Shown here one piece after another: positions 37,022-48,085 of a stretch of 64,000 nt of DNA (position 1 is its first letter; the number at the start of each line of letters is the position of its first letter). Both the position numbers and the translations under genes were made by a program. Origin of the DNA: Cantharellus purpuraceus (lineage: Eukaryota > Basidiomycota > Agaricomycetes > Cantharellales > Hydnaceae); assembly GCA_025174535.1 (NCBI GenBank), contig JALBUN010000034.1, positions 508,501-572,500 of the forward strand. Direction: 5' to 3'. The notes under the pieces were generated by a model. The model saw nothing but the letters and a program-made list of their open reading frames with translations. It ran no database searches and was not told the origin of the DNA.

Positions 37022-37033
37022 GGGCCCATAACC
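37022..37033 (-). promoter_or_regulatory. Copia primer binding site, half initiator-tRNA type
   Basis: Directly after the 5' LTR (minus strand ..CTCTACA) comes GGTTATGGGCCC, complementary to the anticodon stem-loop of initiator tRNA-Met (GGGCCCAUAACC) rather than to a tRNA 3' end, as in Drosophila copia. Confidence 0.7.
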
Positions 37034-37184
37034 TGTAGAGCTCAAAAGTGAAGTTGGATGATATTAGATAAGCTAAACTACAAACTCAGCAAAAAAGCAA
37101 AATTATAGCACATAAAACACTCATATCTCCTCACACAATAACCCAATCCATACCAAACTTTGTAGGGACCTTCAGTGCATTCCA
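37034..37184 (-). repeat. Copia 5' LTR
   Basis: 151 bp, the same ends as the 3' LTR and three transition differences from it. Confidence 0.85.
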
Positions 37185-37609
37185 ACAGGATCAAGGATCT
37201 GGAGTTTGACTTGTCAAGAAAGTACTTGTCAAGAAGCTAGCAACCAAGAAGTTGATGGGGCAAATCTTAGTCGATATACAAACTACTGTAACAGACAGGG
37301 AGTAGCCTTTATATGTGGAACATTGAATGATAAAACTAAAAGTGATAAGACAATAAGACAGATATGGAGTACAACACAGAAAGGAGTTTAGAGTTTGGAC
37401 CCCAAGTCCAAACTAATACTAAGCAATATGAAGGAAGAAGGTTTGTTGTGACCTGTAAGAAAAAACTACTCATAAGGAGAACAATAATGGAGTTTGGAGT
37501 TAATGGAGGTGGAGTTGACAGAGGTGGAGTAGATGGAGATGCAGTAGATGGAGATGCAGTAGATGGAGATGCAGTCTGGAGATCAGATGTGGTGTTACAG
37601 GATGTAACA
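37185..37609 (+). repeat. LTR family F fragment (3' part)
   Basis: Matches the second half of the copy at 38001-40071, ending GGATGTAACA. Contains three tandem 15-bp TAGATGGAGATGCAG units near 37530-37575. The left side is replaced by the copia LTR. Confidence 0.7.
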
Positions 37610-37830
37610 TCCTGACATTTCTTGTTGGCCTGAAACATCTGGCTGATGTGACTTTCAATGATTGCATCATATGCTGCTAACAGGTTTGATTGAGCCTGTT
37701 GTGTGAACTGCCTGACACCCTTAAATTTGGTGTCATTATTCATAGGTATGCCTATTCTAGGCATATACCCATAATTAAGCTCAAACAGAGTAAATCCCAT
37801 CATTGAGCTTATATTGGGGTTCAGTGCAAA
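37610..37830 (-). pseudogene. Ty3/gypsy integrase C-terminal fragment
   Basis: The minus strand encodes MMGFTLFELNYGYMPRIGIP, then GVRQFTQQAQSNLLAAYDAI and IESHISQMFQANKK, the stretch after the integrase core in basidiomycete Ty3 elements. It is a different lineage from the element at 48.75 kb. Confidence 0.65.
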
Positions 37831-37837
37831 CTTGTTA

Positions 37838-38000
37838 CAATTCAGATGTGCAGATAATCAGATGTGCATGGATTCAGGTATGCATGTACTGAATCCATGC
37901 ACATCTGAATCCATGAATCCATGCCCATCAGAATACATGGACATCTGAATATCTACACATCTGAATACCTGCATACCTGAATACATGCATGCCTGAACCC
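37838..38000. repeat. Degenerate CATCTGAAT repeat with a perfect inverted repeat
   Basis: Short repeats built on ACATCTGAAT and ATACATG. Within it 37859-37877 and 37889-37907 are perfect 19-bp inverted arms separated by 11 bp. Confidence 0.75.
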
Positions 38001-40071
38001 TGTTAAGTGCTGGGATACTAGGGGTTCAATGGAGTAAACAGAGTTTGGATGCTAGTGATGTAGGGGAGGGGACTTTACTGTTCCAGTTCAACTGGAGACA
38101 GAATGGGGCAATAACTATTGAGTCGGATCGAGTGGACTTGGCTACAACTTGTGTGTTGTGCCCCCTCTGTATGGGAACTGGTTTTCCCTTAAAAAAGATC
38201 TTGTTTAAAGTCCCAAAACTGTACAATTTTGCTTCATGGCCTTAAAATATCAGCATATATCTGCTGCTTTCTCTTGATTCAGGGCCATTCAAATATTCTC
38301 TATTTTTTCATATTTTTTTTGGGAATTTTCCATGCAGAAATGAGTCTACAAACTTATTGTTCTGCTGGGCGAAGTTTTGGGACCCACATGGACCCACAAA
38401 CCTTCGCAGATGTCAGCAGCCCCAAAGTCACCCGGAGTCACCCAGACTACTGACTCATTTTCGATCACATGACTCATTTTAATCTCCGACTCAATCTGGT
38501 CACCACTGCCAGTAAATGCTCAATATCTTCGCAACCACTGCACCTCCTGACTCCATTTTCAGTGGAGAGTTCAATAGAAGCTGTGCCTACCCATAGCTGT
38601 GCTAATCAGCCCGGGAAACGAAGTATTGACCCAGTTATTTGAGTAATGGTGACTCATGCAATGACTCCTGCCATGACTCATGCTATGACTCCTTCCATGA
38701 CTCATACCATGACTCCTGTGATTACTCATACTATGACTCCATCCATGACTCATGCCATGAGTCAGAGCAAATCCAAGCAGCTCATTGGCTAGGAAACTTC
38801 CACCCCCTTCTCACATATTCCACTAGCTTCCAGTAGTTTCCATCTATTAATAGGTAGAAGTTTCCAGTAGTATTAGTCAGCTCCTGTAAATACAATATAA
38901 AAGGAGCCCATTCTGCCTCTGAATAAATAACCATTTCTACCCCATCATCTGCACATCAGTGTGACTAGAGTGACATACAGTGTCATCCTCTATATCTCAG
39001 TAACTGTTGATTGTCCAGTTCAAGGGTCGCTTACAGTTGTGTAACTGTATTCGATTGCACTCAAAGTAGTGATTGTCCTGCTTTGGGCATGAGTGTAGTA
39101 TCTACCTCGCGTGACTACGAATCTACAGGGTGAGATTGTCTGTTGATAGTCCTGCCATTAGTGCTCTTGTTTAAGTTACTAGTGTGTACTACCTTTGCAG
39201 AGCATTAGAATCTTGAACTCGTGTGAAGCAGTTGCTAGACTACTTCACACATCGCTGTTACCCGCTTCAGAGTGTCACTGGTTGGACGGTTGGATTCATC
39301 CACCTACTTCCTCTAGCCTCTAAGTGCATTCCCCTCTTTTGGAATATCTGGACCCCTAAGCGTCCGTGAACTCTAGACTCTGGAAGTCTTATTCATTCCC
39401 TACTGCTAAGAAACGTATTACCTTCCTGCGTATCGTCTGCATTGACCATTACAATGGATTGTAACCAAAGTACAAATGTTAAATCGTTTCTGGAGTTGTG
39501 CTGCAGTAGGATTTGATATTCTTCTCAGCTGTTCATTCACGGAATTGTGGTGATTTAGAGTTTGCCCTAACACCATAATTTTGCGGGTTCCAAAACACCC
39601 TCAGATTGTCAGTCCAATATTTTGGAGTTTGGAGCATGGAGTTGGATCAAGGATCTGGAGTTTGACTTGTCAAGAAAGTACTTGTCAAGAAGCTAGCAAC
39701 CAAGAAGTTGATGGGGCAAATCTTAGTCAATATACAAACTACTGTAACATACAGAGAGTAGCTTGTATAAGTATGTGAAGAATTGAATGATAAACTAAAA
39801 GCGATAGGACAATAAGACGGATGTGGAATACAACATGGAAAGGAGTTTGGAGTTTGGACTCAAGTCCAAACTAATACTAAGCAATATAAAAGATAAAGAT
39901 TTGTTGTAACTCATAAAAGGAAACTACTTATAAAGAGAACTAATGGAGTTTGGGGTTGATAGGAGTGGAGTTGATGGAGGTGGAGTAGAGGGAGATGGAG
40001 TTGATGGAGGTGGAGTAGAGGGAGATGGAGATGGAGTCCAGAGATTATATGTGGTGTTACAGGATGTAACA
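38001..40071 (+). mobile_element. LTR family F copy, split by LTR-A copy 2
   Basis: Runs from TGTTAAGTGCTGGG to TTACAGGATGTAACA, about 636 bp after removal of the insertion. Contains purine-rich GGAGTAGAGGGAGATGGAG repeats near 39.96-40.04 kb. It is followed by GTATCTCC, the same start as the sequence after LTR-B at 31480, so it may be a 5' LTR. Confidence 0.75.
38168..39597 (+). mobile_element. Solo LTR, family A, copy 2
   Basis: 1430 bp, target duplication CCCTC (38163-38167 and 39598-39602), nested in LTR-F. Its 12-bp TGACTC array has ten units (from 38650). Confidence 0.92.
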
Positions 40072-40300
40072 GTATCTCCTGTCTAGATTGAGCCCATGAG
40101 ATCTTAGTCAGCATCATGGGAAAAATGTTGGTGTATGCATTTAAATTGGCACATAAGGCTGGGCCAATTATTAAAATGTGTGTTGTTCCCTCTTTTCCTC
40201 TTACCATCATCTGCTATGCCCTCTGCAGATGAGCTTCACTAGCAACACACTGAATTGGACAAATTGATCATGGAGGCTGGCTGATGCTGCAGAGAAAAAG

Positions 40301-40611
40301 ATGGCAGAAGAAGAGAAGAAGATAAAGAGGGAGGAGGTGGCTCATGTGAGGGCTGTTGAAGTTGCCCAAGTCAGGGCAGAGGTTGCAAAGAAGAGGGCCT
40401 TGATGAAGGCGGCCATGAAAGGCAAGGAGGTTGTCCGGGACCTGGACAAGGAGTCTGAACTGGACCTCATATGCGATATGTGTATAAAATGTGATGACAT
40501 GTGTGAGTGGGCAATGGTGAGTGAACAGTGATGGTAGATTGTATGATACTGATTATTATTTTAGTTGGGGAAGTCCCGTTCTTGCCTCGTGTGTCAATCA
40601 AATCAGCTGAA
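40301..40611 (+). CDS. Coiled-coil plus Cys-cluster ORF of an LTR element (two exons)
   Basis: Starts MAEEEKKIKREEVAHVRAVE, an Ala/Glu/Lys helix, then CDMCIKCDDMCEWAM. A GTGAGT donor at 40516 and TTTTAG acceptor near 40564 remove the stop and continue LGKSRSCLVCQSNQLKYEVK. The Cys spacing resembles the paired zinc-cluster tails seen on some basidiomycete transposon-linked proteins. It follows the GTATCTC start after LTR-F. The downstream part is cut by the reversed LTR-A at 40895. The 3' end of the frame is uncertain. Confidence 0.45.
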
Positions 40612-40894
40612 ATATGAGGTGAAAGGTAGTGCTCCTCTGTGTCGAAAGTGTGATCATGAGAAAGGCAGGTGGAACCTTCTCCCAAGCATCGGAGGCCTGC
40701 AAGTACTGGTCCTGCTGCAGAGGTGATCTCTCCTGCCCTGATTGAAGCCATGCAAGATATGTCAGAATTCATATGACTGCCATGGCTTGCCATTTGCTTG
40801 ATACCAACAAGCAAGTGAGGAGTAACACCAATGCCCTCCAAGGCATTGAACTCAAATTGGAGAGTTTAATAACTTGTTCCATAAGTATGCAACG

Positions 40895-42319
40895 ATGTTT
40901 TGGAACCTGCAAAATTATGGTGTTAGGGCAAGCTCTAAATCACCTGAATGAACAGCTGAGAAGAATATCAAACCCTGCTGCAGCACAACTCCAGAAACAA
41001 TTTAACGTTTGTCCTTTGGTTACAATCCCTTGTATTGGTCAATGCAGACTATATGCAGAAAAGTAATACATTTCTTAGCAGCAAGAAATGAATAAGACTT
41101 CCAGAGTCTAGAGTTCACGGATGCTTAGGGGTCCAGATATTCCGAAAAGAGGGGAATGCACTTAGAGGCTGAAGGAAGTAGGTGGATGAATCTAACCGTC
41201 CAACCAGTGGCACTCAGAAGCGGGTAACAGCGATGTGTGAAGTAGTCTAGCAACTGCTTCACATGAGTTCAAGCTTCTAATGCTCTGCAAAGGCAGTACA
41301 CACTAGTAACTTAAACAAGAGCACTAATGGCAGGACTATTGACAGACAATCTCACCCTGTAGATTTGTAGTCACATGAGGCAGATACTACACTCACACCT
41401 AAAGCAGGAATATCACTACTTTGAGTGCAATCAAGTACAGTTACACAACTGTAAAAGATCCTTGAACTGGTAATCAACAGTTACTGAGATAGAGGATGAC
41501 ACTGTATGTCACTCTAGTCACACTGGTGTGCAGAAGATGGGTAGAAGTGGTAGAATATGTTACTATTTCAGAGGCAGAATGGCCTCCTTATATATTGTAT
41601 TTACAGGGGCTGAGTAATGCTTCTGGAATATTCTACCTATTAATAGATGGAAACTACTGGAAGGTTGTGGAAGGTGGAAGAAAGGGGTAGAATATTCCAA
41701 GCCAATCACAGGTTCTGATCACTGCACTAACACTGATCAGGAGCTGAATAATGGTTCTGGAAAGTTCTATCTAATAATAGAGGGAAACAGCTAGAATGCT
41801 ATGGAAAGGGGTAGAATATTCCAAGGCAATCACCTGATTTGATCACCCACCAGCTGATTTGATCCCTGAACTAGGCACTGATCAGGCAAAAAGAAGGGTG
41901 TCCACCCTGTTTTCTGCACTGGTTTGGACAGCCATGGATAGCCACATCTCAGGTGATGATCCGCATGGAAAATAGTGCCCTGAGAGGCTGTGATTGTCAA
42001 GTTACAGAATATTTATTGATCAGAGACATCTGAGCTTGAATTCAGGCCAAATGCCTGGTCCAAAGGGGGAGAGCTGGCTGTGCGAAGGTTTGTGGGTGCC
42101 TATGGGTCCACAACTGTAGCACAGCAGGAATAAATGATTCTGGGCCGAGTTCTGCATGGAATATTCCTGAAAAAATATCAAAAATTAGAGAATATTTGAA
42201 TAAGTCCATTCCAGGTACAAGCATCAAATATATGCTGATATTTAGGAATGGAAAAGCAAAGTATAGCACATTGGTGCTGCATAAATGGAATTTGATAAGA
42301 AAAAGGTGGTTCCTATACA
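40895..42319 (-). mobile_element. LTR family A, copy 5, reversed and diverged
   Basis: The minus strand runs from TGTATAGGAACC to GGTTCCAAAACA, about 1425 bp. It is clearly older than copies 1, 2 and 4, with many CpG to TpG/CpA changes. Flanks AACGA/GACAA do not match. Confidence 0.8.
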
Positions 42320-42470
42320 GACAAATCATGGTTTGGGACTGCTCCATAAGGAGATAATTGCACTGGAGATGGAGGATCTGGTCATGGTTAATGACTCGGA
42401 TTTGGACACAGACTCTGTGGGGTCTTGGAAGTACATCAGAGAACTACCATGGGTCAGATGATGAGAGGGT

Positions 42471-42698
42471 GTGGGCACTGGGAGCCATACATTCCTTGGT
42501 ATTTCACCTCTATCTCATAACATGGATAAAAGAGTTGAATGTGAGGTAGAGTTTCAGTCACCATCACCAACCTATCCTCCCACTTCAATCCAACTCAGGT
42601 TACATCTTGTCAGGCAAAGGGACCGAATACCCTTGGAACAGGATACCATATGGAGACAGATCACCAAGACAATAAGGAGTATTTGTTGTGGTTGCTGA
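42471..42698 (+). pseudogene. ORF3 fragment
   Basis: Encodes SHTFLGISPLSHN, VECEVEFQSPSPTYPPTSIQ and IWRQITKTIRSICCGC, the second half of the protein at 32226-32660. The upstream half is missing or degenerate. Confidence 0.7.
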
Positions 42699-42711
42699 CT
42701 GAAGTCCTCAT

Positions 42712-43034
42712 GTGACTCAGGGTCGACTTACCTTTGGAGCTGTAGGGAAGATGGTATTGGTGGACATTTCTATTGCTCTTTTATATGACTCACCCCTGTT
42801 TCATCTTTTAATTCATTCATACATGATTTATTCATCCTTGTTCTATTTTTGGTTCTTTTATTACTCATCATCTCCTATTCTTACAAAGATTACCTCTATC
42901 TGTTGTTTTGTTTCTCTATGATTTCCCCATTAGTAGTTCAACTTCACACACTTTGTCAGCTGGCTTGATCAGCATTTCTTGCATCATATCGCATCATTTG
43001 CTCCTCATATTGTGTTGTTGTGCCCTAGGGATTT
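42712..43034 (+). repeat. LTR family E fragment
   Basis: TGTGACTCAGGG and following sequence match 32674-32990; cut by LTR-A copy 3 at a GATTT site. Confidence 0.65.
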
Positions 43035-44253
43035 TGTATGGGAACTGGTTTTCCCTGAAAAGATCTTGTTTATGGTCTCAAAATTGTATATTTTCACTTT
43101 ATGGCCTTAAAATATCAGCATATACATGCTTTCTCTTGATTTAGGGTCATTCAAATATTCTCTATTTTTTTTCATATTTTTTTTGGGAATTTTCCATGCA
43201 GAAATAGGTTCACAAATTTATTGTCCTGCTGGGCAAAGTTTTGGACCCACATGGACCCACACAACTTTGCAGATGTCAGCAGAGTCACCTGATCTACTGA
43301 CTCATTTTTGATCACATGACTCATTTCTCTGACCCAATCTGATCACCACTGCCAGTAAATGCTCAATATCTTGGCCACCACAGCTCCTTCTGACTCCATT
43401 TTTGGTGGAGCTTTCAATCAAAGCTGTGCCTACCCATAGCTGTGCTGATCAGCCCAGGAAATGGGGTATTGCCTGAGTTAAGTAATAGTGACTCAGGCTA
43501 TGACTCCTGCCATGACTCATAACTATTAATAGGTAGAAGGATTAGTCAGCTCCTGTAGATACAGTATATAAGGAGGCCATTTTGCCTCTGAATAAATGAC
43601 CATTTCTACCCTATCATTTGCATATCAGTGTGACTAGAGTGACATACAGTGTCATCCTCTATATCTCAGTAACTGTTGATTGTCCAGTTCAAGGGTCGCT
43701 TACAGTTATGTAGCTGTATTTGATTGCACTTGAAGTAGTGATTGTCCTGCTTTGGGTGTGAGTGTAGTATCTGCCTCACGTGACTACGAATCTACAGGGT
43801 GAGATTGTCTGTTGATAGTCCTGCCATTAGTGCTCTTGTTTAAGTTACTAGTGTGTACTGCCTTTGCAGAGCATTAGAATCTTGAACTCATGTGAAGCAG
43901 TTGCTAGACTACTTCACACATTGCTGTTACCCACTTCAGAGTGTCACTGGTTGGATGGTCGGATTCATCCACCTACTTCCTTTAGCCTCTAAGTGCATTC
44001 TCCTCATTTTGGAATATCTGGACCCCTAAGTGTCTATGAACTCTAGACTCTGGAAGTCTTATTCATTCTCTACTGCTATTCTGCATATCGACTGCATTGA
44101 CCATTACAGGGGATTGTAACCAAAGTACAAACATTAAATTATTTCTGGAGTTGTACTGCAGTAGGATTTGATATTCTTCTCAGCTGTTCATTCACGGAAT
44201 TGTGGTGATTTAGAGTTTTGCCCTAGCACCATAATTTTGCAGGTTCCAAAACA
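43035..44253 (+). mobile_element. LTR family A, copy 3, shortened and diverged
   Basis: 1219 bp. Ends TGTATGGGAACT..GTTCCAAAACA are kept, but the flanks (GATTT / ATATG) do not match. The TGACTC array is reduced to about three units and many CpG sites read TpG or CpA. Confidence 0.85.
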
Positions 44254-44458
44254 ATATGGCTCTGGAGGGGGGTGACTCTCAGTTGTCCCTGATGTTGTCA
44301 TGATATCCTCATCCAATGGGATAGATGAGGAGGAGGTAACCACTAGTGTGGTGTCTCACTCAAGGTCACAATCTAGCTTATTGTGACACAAATGCTCCAC
44401 TAGGGAGTGTTTAGCAGCTTTTTGTGCTGCTTGAGGGGCTCCTAGAAGTCCCTGTTAC

Positions 44459-45628
44459 TTACCAACCCTGGCAGGTTGGTTGAATGCTTCTCCAGATATG
44501 ATATGTCTGGTGAACACCTCTAGGAGTACAGCACAAACAGGTGATGCCTCCCATTTGTCCAAGCCAGACAGCTAATTCCAGCTCAGTATGCTCTTTGGGG
44601 GGACAACTCCCCCAATCATATGCTTCCATAATGGAGGCATGGAATGAATCATCACAGGTTGGTGAAAACTTACAGTCACAGGTCAATAGTTCCAATTGAC
44701 TGACTTTCTGGAACATAGTCTGGAGGTTCTTCTTGAATATAGAAGAATCCTTTTTAGGTGTGACTTTCTGGAGCCACATCCAAATATCTACATCTTGTAG
44801 ATTCATTGTACCATCTGACTCTTGCTGGATGGCCAGGGAAACCTGTGGGGATTCACTTGCCACCTTTGTCTGAGGCAAGCATATCTATCAGTGTAGTTGG
44901 TAGAGTAACAATAAGGATTGCATTGCTGGTGTGAGCCAGTAGAGTCATTCTTTTAATGACTCTACACATTGGCACTGTTTGTTCAGTGAATGGGTTGGCC
45001 AATGCCTTTTTGTGCAATGACATGAACTCAGCAGAGCCTGTGTTGCATACATCAAACCAGTTTATCCTAATAGGGATGGACCTACCCAGTGGTTGAGGCA
45101 AATGGCCTGTGACTGTCCTGGGAGGGTCAGCCACAGTCAAGAACCGCACCCACTTTGGGAATGATTTCCCTGCATTGGCATGCTTAAGAGCATGCCCAAA
45201 ATCATCCCAGCGTTTGTGACAATTCACATGCTAGGCTCCCTCCAGCATTTTCAACACTGGATCTTTTAGCATATGGCTGGCATCACTAGCCATATACAGT
45301 ACTCCTTATGAAGCTGATCAATTTCAGCTTCAATTTTAGATAGGGAAAACTCTTTGAGTTTGCCTGATTGCTTAGCACCCTTAGAGATGCTAGACAGGAG
45401 GAGACCACATTTGTGGTTGTAGTCCTCCCAGATTGGGTCAGTGTCATCCCAATCATGACTCTCAAATTCTTGAGAGTCAAAATGAGGCAATTTATTTAGA
45501 TGATCATCCTCCTTAGTGAGGGCAATCGTTTCCTGTGATGATGATGCCATGGGTTGCAATAAAGCAATGGCAGGCAATGACTTACCTGCCATGGTGTGTG
45601 ATGATGAAGCTACTGTGGCCAAGCACAT
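44459..45628 (-). other. Unrecognised minus-strand frames inside the hairpin chain
   Basis: Three consecutive minus-strand open stretches: 45266-45628 (120 residues, starts MCLATVASSSHTMAGKSLPA, acidic DWDDTDPIWEDYNH), 44853-45227 (124 residues, includes FPKWVRFLTVADPPRTVTGH) and 44459-44878 (139 residues). They lie in different frames and may be exons or decayed pieces of one gene. I recognise no domain. Their codons overlap the hairpins. A further 71-residue Lys-rich frame lies at 45698-45913. Confidence 0.3.
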
Positions 45629-45916
45629 TGTTGTGAGCTTGGTTTTATAAGTAGGGGGTGCTTTTAATGAGCCTCCTTCATTGACTGTAACTCATTCTCA
45701 AGACAAGTTACATACTTGAGATTTCTCCTGTTTGAGATATCTCTCTAGCTCTTGGAGGGCCTGTACAAACAGGTCCTTGTTGTCCTTGTACAGCTTATTG
45801 TAACCTTTATGATAAGAGCTAGTGACATTGTCCTTGATGTTGTGTTTAACCATGGCCATGCAGTTCTTATGACACTTGTTCAGAAATACATCAAATATGT
45901 ATATACAACCCATTTC

Positions 45917-46037
45917 CTCAAATTTTATATAATATACTTATATTAAAACATATTTTGATATTTCATACATGATTCTCAAATTTATATAATTTACTTAGAT
46001 TTAAAACATATTTTGATATTTTGACATGATTCTCAAA
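45917..46037. repeat. AT-rich tandem duplication
   Basis: Two imperfect copies of about 60-70 bp containing TCAAATTTATATAAT and AAACATATTTTGATATTT. Confidence 0.7.
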
Positions 46038-46390
46038 AATAATTCTTTTTTTTTTCATTTACTGGTGGCAACTGCTTCAAGGGAATATTCTACTCCTGCT
46101 ACACTTAATTTCTTTCACTCATTCTTTCTTGTACTATACTGGTCAAATAATCTAATGTACCTTGACTCCTCACCTGTATATCTAAATATTCTCTATTATA
46201 CCAATAATATTAGTATATATTACTGTTATATTCATATAAATAATTATGTTCATCCATAACAAACATAAAGTTTATTAAAATATGAAATATATATTTATAT
46301 TTATAAAAATTTAAGATATCCAAAAAAAACTTGGATATCCGAAATCTTTAAAGATATCCAGATTGTAACTCCCTATTTTTATGATCATTA
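46038..46390. other. AT-rich stretch, no gene
   Basis: Very AT-rich sequence with T- and A-runs and inverted repeats such as GATATCCAA/TTGGATATC near 46316. No coding signal. Confidence 0.5.
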
Positions 46391-47493
46391 TTAAAATTCT
46401 GATGTACATCTTGTATACATCAGAATATTGTATAACAGCATCCTTCCGAACAAGCGTCTATGGCTTTCTCCACTGCAGTGGTGGAGGGATATAGTCAGCT
46501 CCAATTCTGAGCTTTGACCAAGTGCAAGACATAGCCATTGCACTTCTGATACCCCTGAGGGTGATGGATGGCAATGCCTCCATGCCATCTGCTGATCTTC
46601 CAGGTCATTGTGTCTTGATGACCTTGGATTATTTCAGCAGCACTTATTATAAGTGCTGCAAAGGTGGAAGGTTGTTTGACTTCCATTGGATGCTCATTTT
46701 GAGCATCCATCATCTCCCTCATGGGAGATGACATTTGATGGGGGGTGATAGTGGTTCAAAGAAACACCTTAGCCTTTTCACAGCTATACCTGAAAATTTC
46801 CTATGGGGAAAATTTTTTTTTTTCGGTGACTAATTCACATAGGTGTGATGTGATTAGGTATTGCTTGTGCCTTTCATGCTACCATGGGTAGCACAAAGGT
46901 AAACTTGTAAGTACCCTAGGTACTTACTTATGGTAAAACATTATAGATATATATATATATATAGGTATTTGTATCTACAGCATTCCCTTAAGGAATGCTG
47001 CTTCTTGACAGCTATAACAGTTTATTATATAATTGGTGGACCCAAGTATATGTGTGGGTCCATGTGTAGTAAAGGGAACTTAGATTTTAACCACAACTAA
47101 TAAAACTTGATTGAGTTCTGTGTCAGTGTGAACTAAGTCACACTTCTTACACACTTTTGAACTTCCACAGGAAGAATCAGTTGATTCTTCCTTCTTATTG
47201 AAGTTTTCTAGCCAGTGCTAGAAAACCAGCTGTTGCTGGTGTACAGACATATACCAACCCCCCCAGTTGCTTACACAAGTGAGCAACTAGTAGACTAAAT
47301 TAGTTAGTCTACAGAAGCAGAAGAGAAGGAGTCATCATAATGATGACTTGAAGTAGAGTGAGTCATGCTGGCAGCACCCAGGACATCATAAATGATGAAC
47401 AGTGGCACATAGCCAGCAGTAGAAGCTCCCACAAAGGGGAGCTAGATCCTAGAGAAGTTGCAGGGACTTCTCATAAGAAAGACTCTAGGAGAG

Positions 47494-48085
47494 TGTTACA
47501 TCCTGTAACACTGAGTTCCGATCTCCGGATTCCATCTCCACCTCCATCAACTCCACCTCCGTCAACTCCAGATCCCACCATTGTTCTCCTCATTAGTAGT
47601 CTTCTTCTTATGGGTTACAACAACCATTATACTTTCTAATTGTTTAGTATTAGTTTGGACATGAGTCCAAACTCCAAACTCCTTTCCATGTTGTATTCCA
47701 TATTAGTCTTATTGTCTTATCACTTTTAGTTTTACCATTCAATTCTCTACATACTTATACGGGCTACTTCTTGTATGTTACAGTAGTTTGTATATCAACT
47801 AAGATTCCCCATCAGCTTCTTGGTTACTAGCTTCTTGACAAGTCTTCTTGACAAGTTGAACTCTGGATCTTTGATCCAACTCCATACTCCAAACTCCAAA
47901 ATATTGGACTGACGATTCGAGGGGACGCAACACATAAGTTGAAGCCAAGTCCACTCAATCTGACTCAATAGTTATTTGTCCCCATCTGTCTCCGGTTGAA
48001 CTGGAACAGTAAAGTCCCATCCCCTTCCTCACTAGTATCCGAACACCAGCTACTCCTTTAAACTCTGAGTTTTCAGCACTTAACA
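47494..48085 (-). mobile_element. LTR family F copy inside the hairpin chain
   Basis: 592 bp, plus-strand ends TGTTACATCCTGTAACA..GCACTTAACA, in reverse orientation to the copy at 38001. Flanks (GAGAG / CACAC) do not match. Confidence 0.75.

Larger units (their letters stand above)
33121..37184 (-). mobile_element. Copia LTR retrotransposon with both LTRs, internally deleted
   Basis: 4.06-kb minus-strand element with 151-bp LTRs at 33121-33271 (3') and 37034-37184 (5') that differ at only three positions. Order in its own sense: LTR, PBS, leader, gag, [deletion], integrase C-terminus, RT, RNase H, LTR. Protease and the integrase catalytic core are missing. No target duplication is visible (CTCTA / ACAGG), and the outer flanks belong to different repeats, so at least one side was rearranged. 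Confidence 0.88.
44263..47493. repeat. Chain of distinct short inverted repeats, left part
   Basis: Nearly every 30-40 bp holds a different small inverted repeat. Examples (arm/arm): 44941-44963 AGAGTCATT/AATGACTCT; 45177-45196 GGCATGCT/AGCATGCC; 45310-45331 GAAGCTGA/TCAGCTTC; 45457-45478 GACTCTCAA/TTGAGAGTC; 46520-46545 AAGTGCAA/TTGCACTT; 46602-46624 AGGTCAT/ATGACCT; 46638-46658 CAGCACTTAT/ATAAGTGCTG; 46688-46708 GGATGCTCA/TGAGCATCC; 46711-46730 CATCTCCC/GGGAGATG; 47170-47191 GGAAGAATCA/TGATTCTTCC; 47290-47312 GTAGACTAA/TTAGTCTAC. Loops are 1-10 bp. The arms differ from hairpin to hairpin, so this is not a simple satellite. Confidence 0.85.
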
